Source of the DNA: JAEKLB01 sp050249235
Lineage (GTDB): Bacteria; Actinomycetota; Acidimicrobiia; Acidimicrobiales; CADCSY01
NCBI GenBank assembly: GCA_050249235.1
Contig: JBFWQW010000031.1
Coordinates: forward strand, 1 to 27,127
DNA: 27,127 nt
Direction: 5' to 3'
Positions 20,681 through 27,127 of this stretch are shown one piece after another; within the stretch, counting starts at the first letter, position 1, and the number at the start of each line of letters is the position of its first letter. The translations under genes were made by a program, and so were the position numbers. The notes beneath the pieces were generated by a model. The model saw nothing but the letters and a program-made list of their open reading frames with translations. It searched no databases and was not told where the DNA came from.

Positions 20681-21658
20681 CTACGACCGACGGCGGCCCG
20701 GGAGGCAGCGGCGGAGGAGGTCGCGCGCCAGGGCGCCGAGTCCGGCCGGTCGGTAGGCGGCGGACAGGCGGGCCAGCTCGCCGAGCTCGTCCGGCGTGAG
20801 GTCGAGGTCGGCGGCGGCGGCGTTGTGCTCGAGCTGCTCGACCGACGACGCGCCGGGGATGGCGACGACGTTTCCCTGCGCGAGCACCCAGGCCAGCGCC
20901 ACCTGGGCGGGCGTGGCGTCGTGGGTGGCCGCGAGCCGGCGCAGCTCGTCGAGCAGGGGGGGCGACCGCTCGAGGCTCTCGGGCAGGAAGTGGCGGTTTC
21001 CCGAGCGCACGCCGTTCGGGCGGTTTCCCGGCCCGTAGCGTCCGCCGAGCACACCCTGGCCGAGCGGGCTGTAGGCGATCACCAGCCGGTCGTTGGTCCG
21101 GGCCCAGGGCAGGAGCTCGGCTTCGGGGGCCCGGTGCACGAGGCTGTACTGCACCTGGTTGCTGAGCACCGGGCCGCCGAGCTTCCGCTCCGCCGCCTGC
21201 CACCGGGCCAGCGAGTAGTTGCTCACCCCGACGTGGCGGATGCGGCCCTCGCTCCGGAGCCGGCGCATGCCCGCCATGGTCGAGCCGTCCCGCACCAGGG
21301 GGTTGGGCTGGTGCACCTGGTAGAGGTCGATCACGTCGGTGCCGAGGCGGCGGGCGCTGGCGCCGGCCCGCCACCGCACCACCGGCGCGATGGGCAGTAC
21401 CGGGAAGAGCTTGGTGGCGACGAAGGCCTCGTCCCGTCGCTCACCGAGGGCAGCGCCGACGATGCGCTCCGAACGCCCGAACCCGTAGATCTCGGCGGTG
21501 TCGATGAGCGTGACGCCCAGGTCGAGGGCCCGCTGCACGATCGCCGCCGCCTCGTGCCCGGCGTACCAGTCGCCGTAGCCCCACTCGTTCGAGCCGAACT
21601 GCCAGCACACGAGACCGATGGCCGACACGCGGATCCCGCCCACCTCGACCGTGCGCAC
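20681..21658 (-). CDS. Aldo/keto reductase
   Basis: This 325-residue NADPH-dependent oxidoreductase of the AKR superfamily is a TIM barrel that reduces aldehydes or ketones. The full catalytic tetrad is visible: Asp53 and Tyr58 in DTAEIYGFG, Lys83 in ATKL and His116 in YQVHQPN. GVSNYS (about 150) and the phosphate-binding segment AIPGASSVEQLEHNAAA (about 270-286) fit the YajO/Tas-like AKR11/12 branch. The GTG at 21658 is chosen because TAGGTT lies 8 nt upstream and the family N-terminus starts there. The upstream frame continues without a stop into the frameshifted hydrolase, creating an apparent 700-residue fusion that I do not accept. Confidence 0.9.
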   Translation of the reverse strand: MRTVEVGGIRVSAIGLVCWQFGSNEWGYGDWYAGHEAAAIVQRALDLGVTLIDTAEIYGFGRSERIVGAALGERRDEAFVATKLFPVLPIAPVVRWRAGASARRLGTDVIDLYQVHQPNPLVRDGSTMAGMRRLRSEGRIRHVGVSNYSLARWQAAERKLGGPVLSNQVQYSLVHRAPEAELLPWARTNDRLVIAYSPLGQGVLGGRYGPGNRPNGVRSGNRHFLPESLERSPPLLDELRRLAATHDATPAQVALAWVLAQGNVVAIPGASSVEQLEHNAAAADLDLTPDELGELARLSAAYRPAGLGALARDLLRRCLPGRRRS

Positions 21659-21666
21659 GGCCGGCA

Positions 21667-21672
21667 AACCTA
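21667..21672 (-). promoter_or_regulatory. -10-like TAGGTT before the aldo/keto reductase gene
   Basis: Minus-strand TAGGTT lies 8 nt before the GTG at 21658 with no Shine-Dalgarno, consistent with a leaderless start. Confidence 0.4.
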
Positions 21673-21689
21673 CGGGCGGCCGACGGGCG

Positions 21690-22717
21690 TCAGGGGTCGA
21701 CCGGCTGGCCGTGGGTCTCGGTCCACGGCGGCCGACCGGGGTCGAGGTGGTCGGCGAAGCGGGTGTCGACCACTTCCCTGGCCCGCCGCCCGATCCTCTC
21801 GGCCCCGCCGGCGTCCGTGTTGGCGAGCACCACGATCGAGCGCCCAGGGCGGGGAACCGGACGTGGGCGGCGAGGTAGCCGTCGAGCGAGCCGCCGTGGC
21901 TCTCGATGCGCAGCCCGCGGTGGGTCCTGATCGAGATGCCCCAGGCATCGTGAGCCAGCTCCCCCGAGGCCGCCCGGGGCCGGTCCCGCAGCATGAGGTC
22001 GGCGAGCGAGGAGGTCGGCAGCCATCCGTCCCAGCGGGCCAGGTCGGCGATGGAGGTCACGAGGCCGCCGTCGCCGACGCACCTGAACCGCACGTCCACC
22101 CGCTCGGTGCCGCCGGCCCAGCCCGGTACCGCGGCCGGTGCTTCCCCGTCGAGGAAGCCCGATGCGCTCATGCCCAGCGGTTCGAAGATCCGCCGGCGGG
22201 CGACCTCGCCGAGCGTCTCGCCACACGCCCGCTCGACGATCGCGGCCAGCAGCACGTAGCCGTGGTTGCTGTAGCGGTGGACGGCCCCGGGCGGGTGCTC
22301 GAGGTCGTGCCCGGCGATCAGGGCCACCCGCTCGGCGGTCGAGAACGGTCGGTCGGCGCCGAAGCCGGCCGCGGCATCGAGCCGGTTGGCGTCGGCGAGC
22401 CCGCCGGTGTGGGCCAGCAGGTGGTGGATCCGCACCCCGTCCCACGACGGCCGGAGCTCCGGGAGCCACCGCCGAACCGGATCGTCGAGGCCGAGCGCAC
22501 CGTCGAGGGCGAGGAGCCCCACAACCCCGGCCGTGAACTGCTTCGCCACCGAGGCCACGTAGACCGTCGACTCGACCGTCAAGGCCTCGCCGCCCGGCCC
22601 CGCCGACCCGAACGAGCCCCAGGCCAGGACGTCGCCCCCACCGACGACGGCGGCCACCGCGCCCGGCCGCCGTGGGTCGAGGTCGTCGAACGGGCTCCAG
22701 TCGACCGCCGGCTCCAC
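21690..22717 (-). pseudogene. Beta-lactamase-fold serine hydrolase, broken by a one-base frameshift
   Basis: This is a class C beta-lactamase/DD-peptidase-like esterase of about 340 residues. The nucleophile motif is Ser56-Val-Ala-Lys59, the Tyr-Ser-Asn motif is in HRYSNHGY, and the third motif is ESHGGSLDGY. After VRFPALG the frame is lost near 21843. The natural continuation, RSIVVLANTDAGG through to GQPVDP and TGA at 21690, is intact in the next frame, so one base is missing. All catalytic motifs precede the lesion, so a truncated product could still fold in part. The GTG start has TAGCGT exactly 7 nt upstream. The lesion could be a sequencing error or a recent mutation. Confidence 0.8.
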
Positions 22718-22724
22718 CGCGCCG

Positions 22725-22730
22725 ACGCTA
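22725..22730 (-). promoter_or_regulatory. -10-like TAGCGT before the serine hydrolase gene
   Basis: Minus-strand TAGCGT ends 7 nt before the GTG at 22717. The promoter looks intact although the gene is frameshifted. Confidence 0.4.
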
Positions 22731-22898
22731 GGTGGGCCTGGCTCGGCCGGGCTCGTACAGCGGACTTGGAGCCGAGGACCCACCCGGGGGAGGCGGGACG
22801 GAGGGGGCGGCGTTGAGCACGCCGATCACGGAGCCCGGTCCCTTCCACGGTCCAAGGCTGACCACGCACCCTGAGCGGAGGCGAGTGAATTCGGGCTC

Positions 22899-22910
22899 CC
22901 GCTCGAGCGG
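22899..22910. repeat. 12-bp perfect palindrome after the S66 peptidase gene
   Basis: CCGCTCGAGCGG is fully self-complementary and lies 5 bp beyond the stop of the S66 gene. The rest of the 198-bp gap to 22717 shows no gene or further structure that I can support. Confidence 0.5.
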
Positions 22911-22915
22911 CCGGT

Positions 22916-23896
22916 TCAGTGACGCTCGATGGTGATGGCGGGGGCAGCCCGGTCGGCGACGACGGAGACAGACCCGCCGATCGGAAACGTGATCATCGGC
23001 GAGGTATGGCCGACGTCGACGTTGGCAACGACGGGCAGCGACGCCAGCTCGGGCTTGGTGGCGATGAGCTGGGTCAGCAGATCACGGGTCATGCCCGTGT
23101 CCCGCTGGAACCGACCGATCACCAGGCCGGTCACGCCTTCGAACCCGGGTTGCTGGAGGAGCGAGACCAGGTCGCGGTCGAAGTCCCAGGGCTGGACGGC
23201 GGCGTCGTCCTCGACGAACACGACGGTGCCGTCGAGCGGCGGCATGGACGAGGTGCCCTGCAACAGGTTCAGCGTGCAGAGGTTGCCTCCCACGATGGTC
23301 CCGCTGGCTCGGCCCTCGTGCAGGACCCACCAACCGGTCGACGGCTCCAGATGGCGGTCGTCCTGGGCGTCGAACCATCGGTCGTCGCTCCACGTCGGCG
23401 ACGGCACGATGTCGAACGGCGCGTCGTCGAAGAGACAGGCACGGAAGGCGTCCTCCGTGTACCCGAAGTGATGCCGCATCCCGAAGCTCGCGTAGTGCGG
23501 TCCCGAATAGGTGACGACGCCGGTGCGGGCGTAGATGGCGTTGCCCAGCGCGGTGATGTCGGAGTAGCCGCACAGCGCCTTGGGGTTGTCGCGGATGAGG
23601 TCGTCGTCGAGTCCGCTGAGGAGCTGGTTGCTGTTGAACCCGCCGATCACCGTCAGGATCCCGTCGACCTCCGGGTCGGCGAAGGCGGCGTGGAGATCGG
23701 CCAAACGGGCTTCGACCGGTGACGAGTGGAAGGCGTCGACGATCCCGACCGAGTCCCCGAAGCTGACTCGAAGCCCGAGCGACGCGAGTCGCCGGTCAGC
23801 CTCGGCCCGCACGTCGGCGTTGAGGATGCCGAGCGACCTCGACGGCGCGACCACCCGCACGTGGGCGCCGGGACCGAGCTTCGGGGGTGTGGTCAT
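22916..23896 (-). CDS. S66 family peptidase (LD-carboxypeptidase/MccF-like)
   Basis: This 326-residue serine peptidase of family S66 comprises LD-carboxypeptidases of peptidoglycan recycling and the microcin C resistance protein MccF. The Ser-Glu-His triad is present: Ser112 in CGYSD, Glu229 in FVEDDAAV and His297 in DVGHTSP. Spacing is close to MccF (118/243/311), and VIGGFNSNQLL is the conserved S66 segment. The middle insertion with WWVLHEGRASG favours the MccF-like subgroup over LdcA. No signal peptide is seen, so it is cytoplasmic. By eye its codons are less extreme in GC than neighbouring genes, a hint of acquisition. No microcin or nucleotide-peptide biosynthesis genes lie nearby, so self-immunity is not shown. 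Confidence 0.9.
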   Translation of the reverse strand: MTTPPKLGPGAHVRVVAPSRSLGILNADVRAEADRRLASLGLRVSFGDSVGIVDAFHSSPVEARLADLHAAFADPEVDGILTVIGGFNSNQLLSGLDDDLIRDNPKALCGYSDITALGNAIYARTGVVTYSGPHYASFGMRHHFGYTEDAFRACLFDDAPFDIVPSPTWSDDRWFDAQDDRHLEPSTGWWVLHEGRASGTIVGGNLCTLNLLQGTSSMPPLDGTVVFVEDDAAVQPWDFDRDLVSLLQQPGFEGVTGLVIGRFQRDTGMTRDLLTQLIATKPELASLPVVANVDVGHTSPMITFPIGGSVSVVADRAAPAITIERH

Positions 23897-23952
23897 CGCC
23901 CAATCGTCCCGTGTCCATCGACCGGGCATCGATGAATTGGCCCAGCGACGGC

Positions 23953-24720
23953 TCAGAGGGTGCGGGCGGTGCCGCCGTCGAGGAGGATCTGGGCGCCGTT
24001 GACGTAGCTGGACGCGTCGCTGGCGAGGAAGAGGCAGACGCCGACGGCGTCGTCGGGATACCCGATGCGGCCCATGGGGTTGCGGGCGGCGATGCCGTCG
24101 GCCTGGCCGGGCGCCCAGGCCTCGGCGATGTCGGTGGCGAACGGGCCCGGGAGCACGGCGTTGGCCCGCACCTTCGGGTTCCACGCCCCGGCCAGTCCGA
24201 GGGTGAGGGCGTTGAGGGCCGCCTTGGCCATGCCGTAGGGCAGGTAGCTGCGGTCGGGGTGCAGCGCGCCGGACGCCGAGATGTTGATGATCGAGCCGCC
24301 GTCGCCCTCGTTCATGCGGGTGCCGATCAGGGCGCTGAGCCGGAAGGGCCCGCGGGCGTTGACGGCGTGGGTCTTGTCGTAGAGCTCCTCCGTCACCGAC
24401 ACGAGGTCGGGGTAGAGCGGCGACATGCCGGCGTTGTTGACCAGGACGTCGCAGCGGCCGAGCTCGTCGTAGACGGCCTCGGCCAACCGCTCGGCGTCGT
24501 CCCAGCGCCCGGCGTGGAAGGCGACGGGCACGGCCCGCCGCCCGGTGGTGGCGGCGACGTGGTCGGCGACGGCCCGGCAGTTGTCCAGCTTGCGGCTGGC
24601 GATCACGACGTCGGCACCGGCGGCGGCGAAGGCCTCGATCACGGCCCGGCCGATGCCCCTGCTCCCCCCGGTCACGACGGCCACCTTGCCGGTGAGGTCG
24701 AACCGCTCCTGTGGCTCCAT
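23953..24720 (-). CDS. SDR family oxidoreductase
   Basis: This 255-residue classical short-chain dehydrogenase is NAD(P)-dependent. The cofactor motif is TGGSRGIG (about 17-24), followed by NNAG near 95, a Ser in INISASG and the catalytic Tyr162 and Lys166 (YGMAK). LPGPFATDIAEAW and the C-terminal GAQILLDGGTART are typical of the FabG/gluconate-dehydrogenase-like branch. The ATG has a G-run 8 nt upstream. It lies 38 bp downstream of the acyl-CoA dehydrogenase gene on the same strand, so the two are probably co-transcribed, which suggests an acyl-CoA or alcohol intermediate as substrate. The specific substrate is unknown. Confidence 0.9.
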   Translation of the reverse strand: MEPQERFDLTGKVAVVTGGSRGIGRAVIEAFAAAGADVVIASRKLDNCRAVADHVAATTGRRAVPVAFHAGRWDDAERLAEAVYDELGRCDVLVNNAGMSPLYPDLVSVTEELYDKTHAVNARGPFRLSALIGTRMNEGDGGSIINISASGALHPDRSYLPYGMAKAALNALTLGLAGAWNPKVRANAVLPGPFATDIAEAWAPGQADGIAARNPMGRIGYPDDAVGVCLFLASDASSYVNGAQILLDGGTARTL

Positions 24721-24758
24721 GCGACGAACCCCCCGTTCGCCGGGATGCGAGTGAGTGG

Positions 24759-26057
24759 CTACTCGCTCCCTATCTCGAGCTCGACGAGGTCGGCGAAGCG
24801 GGCGCGGGCCGCGGCCCGCAGCGTCGGGACGTGGCCGCTCGGGAAGAGGCCGTCGGTGGGCTTGTAGTCCCGCAGGACCTGGCGGGCGACGGTGACCTTG
24901 TGCACCTCGGTCGGGCCGTCGGCGAGGGCCAGGCTCTCGGACGCGATGAGCATGCTCACGAAGGGCATCTCGTTCGAGACGCCGAGGGCGCCGTGGAGGT
25001 GCAGGGCCCGCTGGGCGATGTTGGTGAGCACCTTCGGCATGGCCGCCTTCACTGCTGCGATGTCCTTGCGCACCTTCAGGTAGTCGTTGTGCTTGTCGAT
25101 CAGCCAGGCCGTGCGCAGCACGAGCAGGCGGAACTGCTGGAGCTCGATCCAGCTGTCGGCGATCTGCTCCTGCACGATCTCGAGCGAGGCGAGGGGGCCG
25201 TTGCGGGTCTGGCGGGAGAGGGCCCGCTCGCACATCATGTCGAACGCCTTCTGGCACTGGCCCACCGTGCGCATGCCGTGGTGGATGCGCCCGCCCCCGA
25301 GGCGGGTCTGGGCGATGGCGAAGGCGCCGCCCTCCCGGCCCAGCACGTGGTCCTTCGGCACCCGCACGTTCTCGTAGCGGATGTAGGCGTGGGTGCCCTC
25401 GGTCTCCGGCTCGGTGCCGATGCCGACGTTGCGGATGATGTTGATGCCCGGCGTCTCGGCCGGGACGATGAACATCGACATGCCCTCGTAGGCGCTGATC
25501 TCGGGGTTGGTGACGGCCATGACGATCAGGAAGCTGGCGAAGCGGGCGTTGGAGGAGAACCACTTCTCGCCGTTGATGACCCACTCGTCGCCGTCGAGCT
25601 CGGCCCGGGTGGTGAAGAGCGTGGGGTCGGCGCCGGCATGGGGCTCGGTCATCGAGTAGCACGAAGAGATCTCGCCGTTCAGGAGCGGCATGAGGTAGCG
25701 CTCCTTCTGCTCGTCGGTGCCGAAGTGGGCGAGGATCTCGGCGTTGCCGGTGTCTGGCGCCTGGCAGCCGAACACGGTGGGGGCCCAGCGGGACTGGCCC
25801 AGGATCTCGTTCATCAGCGCCAGGTGGAGCTGGCCGAAGCCCTGGCCGCCGAGCTCGGGCGTGAGGTGGGCCGCCCACAGGCCCTGGTCGCGCACCCGCT
25901 GCTGGAGCGGACGCACCGCGTCCATCGACCGGGCGTCGCTCTTGTCGTAGGGGTTCCCGAGCACGAAGTCGAGCGGGTCGATCTCCTCCCGCACGAACGT
26001 GGCGATCCAGTCCAGCTTCTCCTGGAACTCGGGTTCGGTCTCGAAGCCCCATGTCAT
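24759..26057 (-). CDS. Acyl-CoA dehydrogenase (ACAD10/11-like)
   Basis: This 432-residue flavoprotein introduces a trans-2 double bond into acyl-CoA, passing electrons to ETF. The N-terminal helical domain, the FAD/substrate signature CYSMTEPHAGADP (about 140-152), the WVINGEKWFSSNA segment and the C-terminal helical domain with RALHLHGALGVSNEMP are all present. Where most family members carry the catalytic Glu in a YEGT-like motif, this protein reads ADGPTEVHK with Asp380, as in the ACAD10/11-like clade. The ATG at 26057 is fixed by GAGGGGG 8 nt upstream, although a GTG seven codons earlier is in frame. It is the likely first gene of an operon with the SDR. The chain length of the substrate is unknown. 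Confidence 0.92.
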   Translation of the reverse strand: MTWGFETEPEFQEKLDWIATFVREEIDPLDFVLGNPYDKSDARSMDAVRPLQQRVRDQGLWAAHLTPELGGQGFGQLHLALMNEILGQSRWAPTVFGCQAPDTGNAEILAHFGTDEQKERYLMPLLNGEISSCYSMTEPHAGADPTLFTTRAELDGDEWVINGEKWFSSNARFASFLIVMAVTNPEISAYEGMSMFIVPAETPGINIIRNVGIGTEPETEGTHAYIRYENVRVPKDHVLGREGGAFAIAQTRLGGGRIHHGMRTVGQCQKAFDMMCERALSRQTRNGPLASLEIVQEQIADSWIELQQFRLLVLRTAWLIDKHNDYLKVRKDIAAVKAAMPKVLTNIAQRALHLHGALGVSNEMPFVSMLIASESLALADGPTEVHKVTVARQVLRDYKPTDGLFPSGHVPTLRAAARARFADLVELEIGSE

Positions 26058-26065
26058 AGCTCGTG

Positions 26066-26072
26066 CCCCCTC
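26066..26072 (-). promoter_or_regulatory. Ribosome binding site of the acyl-CoA dehydrogenase gene
   Basis: Minus-strand GAGGGGG lies 8 nt before the ATG at 26057 and argues against the GTG at 26078. Confidence 0.7.
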
Positions 26073-26080
26073 GTGCACAG

Positions 26081-26106
26081 CGTTCTCGCATTCAAGAACG
26101 ACGTTC
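26081..26106. promoter_or_regulatory. Operator candidate: three alternating GAACG half-sites
   Basis: CGTTCT (26081-26086) pairs with AGAACG (26095-26100) across an 8-bp spacer, and the same GAACG also pairs with CGTTC (26102-26106) across one base. This gives two overlapping inverted repeats 24-49 bp upstream of the acyl-CoA dehydrogenase start, where a TetR/FadR-like repressor of lipid catabolism would bind. The regulator is not in the window. Minus-strand TTGAAT in the same stretch might be part of the promoter. Confidence 0.45.
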
Positions 26107-26225
26107 CGGGACTGTAGGCGCCGACCGGAGGGGCGCGCAAGCGGCCTGAAGGGCCTCGGTGACGCGCTGGGCCTTCACGGATGGGCAGAGGGTGTTCACC
26201 ACCACTGGACTCTTCTCGTGGCCCC

Positions 26226-27127
26226 TCACGGCGGTCCCCGGTCGGGTGGCCCGCCGTCCGGGTCGCCGCCCCGGGTGAGGGTGCGGGGGGCGGGGCTGGT
26301 GTGGTGGGTGCCGTCGGGGGCGGTGACCTCGAAGGTGAGGTCGGGGAGGAGCTTGGCGTGCCAGCCGGGTTTGTGGAGGTGGTGGTGGTGCCGGACGCAG
26401 AGGAGCACGAGGTTGTCGGGTCGGGTCTCCCCGCCGTGTTCCCACGGTTGGAGGTGGTGGCCGTCGCACCAGTGAGGCGGCCGGTCACAGCCGGGGTACC
26501 GGCAGTGCCGGTCCCGGATCACCAGCCCGTTCCAGAGGGGGGCGGGGATGGTTCGGGTGGCCCGGCCGAGGTCGAGGATGGTGCTGTCGGCGCCGAGCAC
26601 GACCCGATGCAACGTGCAGTCGCACACCAGCCGGTCCAACGACCGGGCCGGCAGGGCCGGCCCGTCGACCACCTGGGCCGACCGGGGGTGTCCGTCGCGG
26701 TCGGTGTCGACGATCACGTTGAGATGGGGTCGGTGCCGGCCACCCCGTTTCGTGTGTTGATGGTCGAGGAAGCTCCGGCACACGTCGACCAGGGCGTCGG
26801 CCCGCCGCTCGGCGGCGGTGCGCGGAGGCTCCCCGTCGAGGTCGCGGGTGGCGGCCAGCCGGAGGGCGGTGTCGACGACTGCCCCGGCTTCGGGGTCGAG
26901 GCTGAACGATGCTTCCCACCGGTTGTCGATGGTCTGGGACAGCTGCAACGACCGCACCGGCTCCACGCCGGGGTCGGTGCCGTCGGCGTCGACCCGGGCC
27001 CGCCACGCCTGCAACACCGTGACCGTGTCCGCCTACGTCAACCCGGCCAGCGTCGGGACCAGCCCGGCTTCCTGGGAGGCCAGCACGTCCACCGCCCCGT
27101 CCGGCACCGCCCGCACGACGTCCTGGC
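26226..27127 (-). pseudogene. DUF222/13E12-type HNH endonuclease-like gene with an internal amber codon, 5' end outside the window
   Basis: The readable frame covers the end of a DUF222 region and a C-terminal HNH nuclease domain: CRYPGCDRPPHWCDGHHL, then DNLVLLCVRHHHHLH, with the zinc Cys and catalytic His residues in place. The family is multicopy in actinobacteria and often intron- or phage-associated. At 27033-27035 the frame has a TAG, yet the coding pattern continues upstream to the window edge (GAVDVLASQEAGLVPTLAGLT, then stop, then ADTVTVLQAW). A Tyr codon (TAC) to TAG change would explain this. A GTG at 27017 could start a 263-residue product with an intact HNH domain. The sequence beyond 27127 is unseen. 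Confidence 0.8.

Noticed and set aside
20681..22783. A single 700-residue hydrolase/aldo-keto reductase fusion on the minus strand
   Set aside because: The segment joining the two domains is out-of-frame sequence of the hydrolase C-terminus; the correct C-terminus with its own stop exists in the neighbouring frame, so the fusion is a frameshift artefact.
22784..22915. Possible tRNA or small RNA in the gap after the S66 gene
   Set aside because: I could not fold a cloverleaf or find a T-loop consensus; only a 12-bp palindrome is evident.
24711..26117. A 468-codon frame antisense to the acyl-CoA dehydrogenase
   Set aside because: Composition is typical of a shadow frame, and the sense-strand gene has complete family motifs.
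26212..26227. CTCTTCTCGTGGCCCC, resembling the left part of family C copy 2 (15 of 16 bases)
   Set aside because: No matching right arm or loop follows, and it falls at the end of the HNH gene; a single short match is not enough to call a third copy.
26226..27127. The HNH/DUF222 gene as part of an insertion sequence or intron
   Set aside because: No terminal inverted repeats, target duplication or reverse transcriptase are visible, and the 5' side is outside the window.

Overview
The window is high-GC DNA with strong G/C third positions, many GTG starts and tightly packed genes on both strands. It looks like an actinobacterial chromosome. Three observations point to the class Acidimicrobiia or a close relative: a DUF222/13E12-type HNH gene at the right edge, a decayed fragment of a GYWL/GGVFAxGDA repeat protein (15580-15790), and a dense set of CoA-linked catabolic genes. 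The assignment is an inference from gene content, because no marker gene or rRNA is present. I found no tRNA, rRNA, CRISPR array or complete insertion sequence.

Layout. 1-4864 (+): the 3' part of an S9 peptidase, a CaiB/BaiF CoA-transferase, a zinc-ribbon protein, a protein with a C-terminal J-domain, and an alpha/beta hydrolase overlapping it. 4824-6722 (-): an MFS transporter with an unusual N-terminal extension, preceded by a leader with two mutually exclusive hairpins and a 48-codon membrane-protein gene. 6825-8110 (+): a NifU-like scaffold and a MeaB-type GTPase. 8168-10693 (-): an alpha-glucan phosphorylase, divergent from a nitroreductase (10806-11501, +). 11569-14435 (-): an operon of amidohydrolase, DUF35 OB-fold protein and a thiolase-fold protein lacking the usual nucleophilic Cys. 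14692-16952 (+): a two-domain VOC protein, the decayed repeat fragment and a MFE-2-like SDR. 17071-18551 (+): an ECF sigma factor overlapping a single-pass membrane protein. 18615-21658 (-): an encapsulated-ferritin homologue, a GNAT acetyltransferase, a PhzF-family protein and an aldo/keto reductase. 21690-22717 (-): a frameshifted beta-lactamase-fold serine hydrolase. 22916-26057 (-): an S66/MccF-like peptidase, an SDR and an acyl-CoA dehydrogenase. 26226-27127 (-): an HNH/DUF222 gene broken by an amber codon and cut by the window edge.

Function. Much of the window serves acyl-CoA chemistry: CoA transfer, acyl-CoA dehydrogenation, hydroxyacyl oxidation, C-C cleavage by the thiolase/DUF35 pair, and mutase repair by MeaB. 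This suggests a heterotroph degrading fatty acid, sterol or branched substrates. Physical linkage is loose, so several small operons are more likely than one pathway cluster.

The least explained content is non-coding. (A) A 51-bp element with an identical two-stem architecture occurs three times (14548, 19740, 20624), always between genes. (B) A related hairpin sits at two convergent gene junctions (8116, 11508). (C) A hairpin with about 40 identical bases occurs just before and just after the sigma-factor operon (16976, 18564). There is also a 22-bp palindrome at the amidohydrolase promoter, a triple half-site array upstream of the acyl-CoA dehydrogenase, and a recurring TANNNT-like hexamer 7-10 nt before start codons that lack a Shine-Dalgarno sequence, which suggests leaderless mRNAs.
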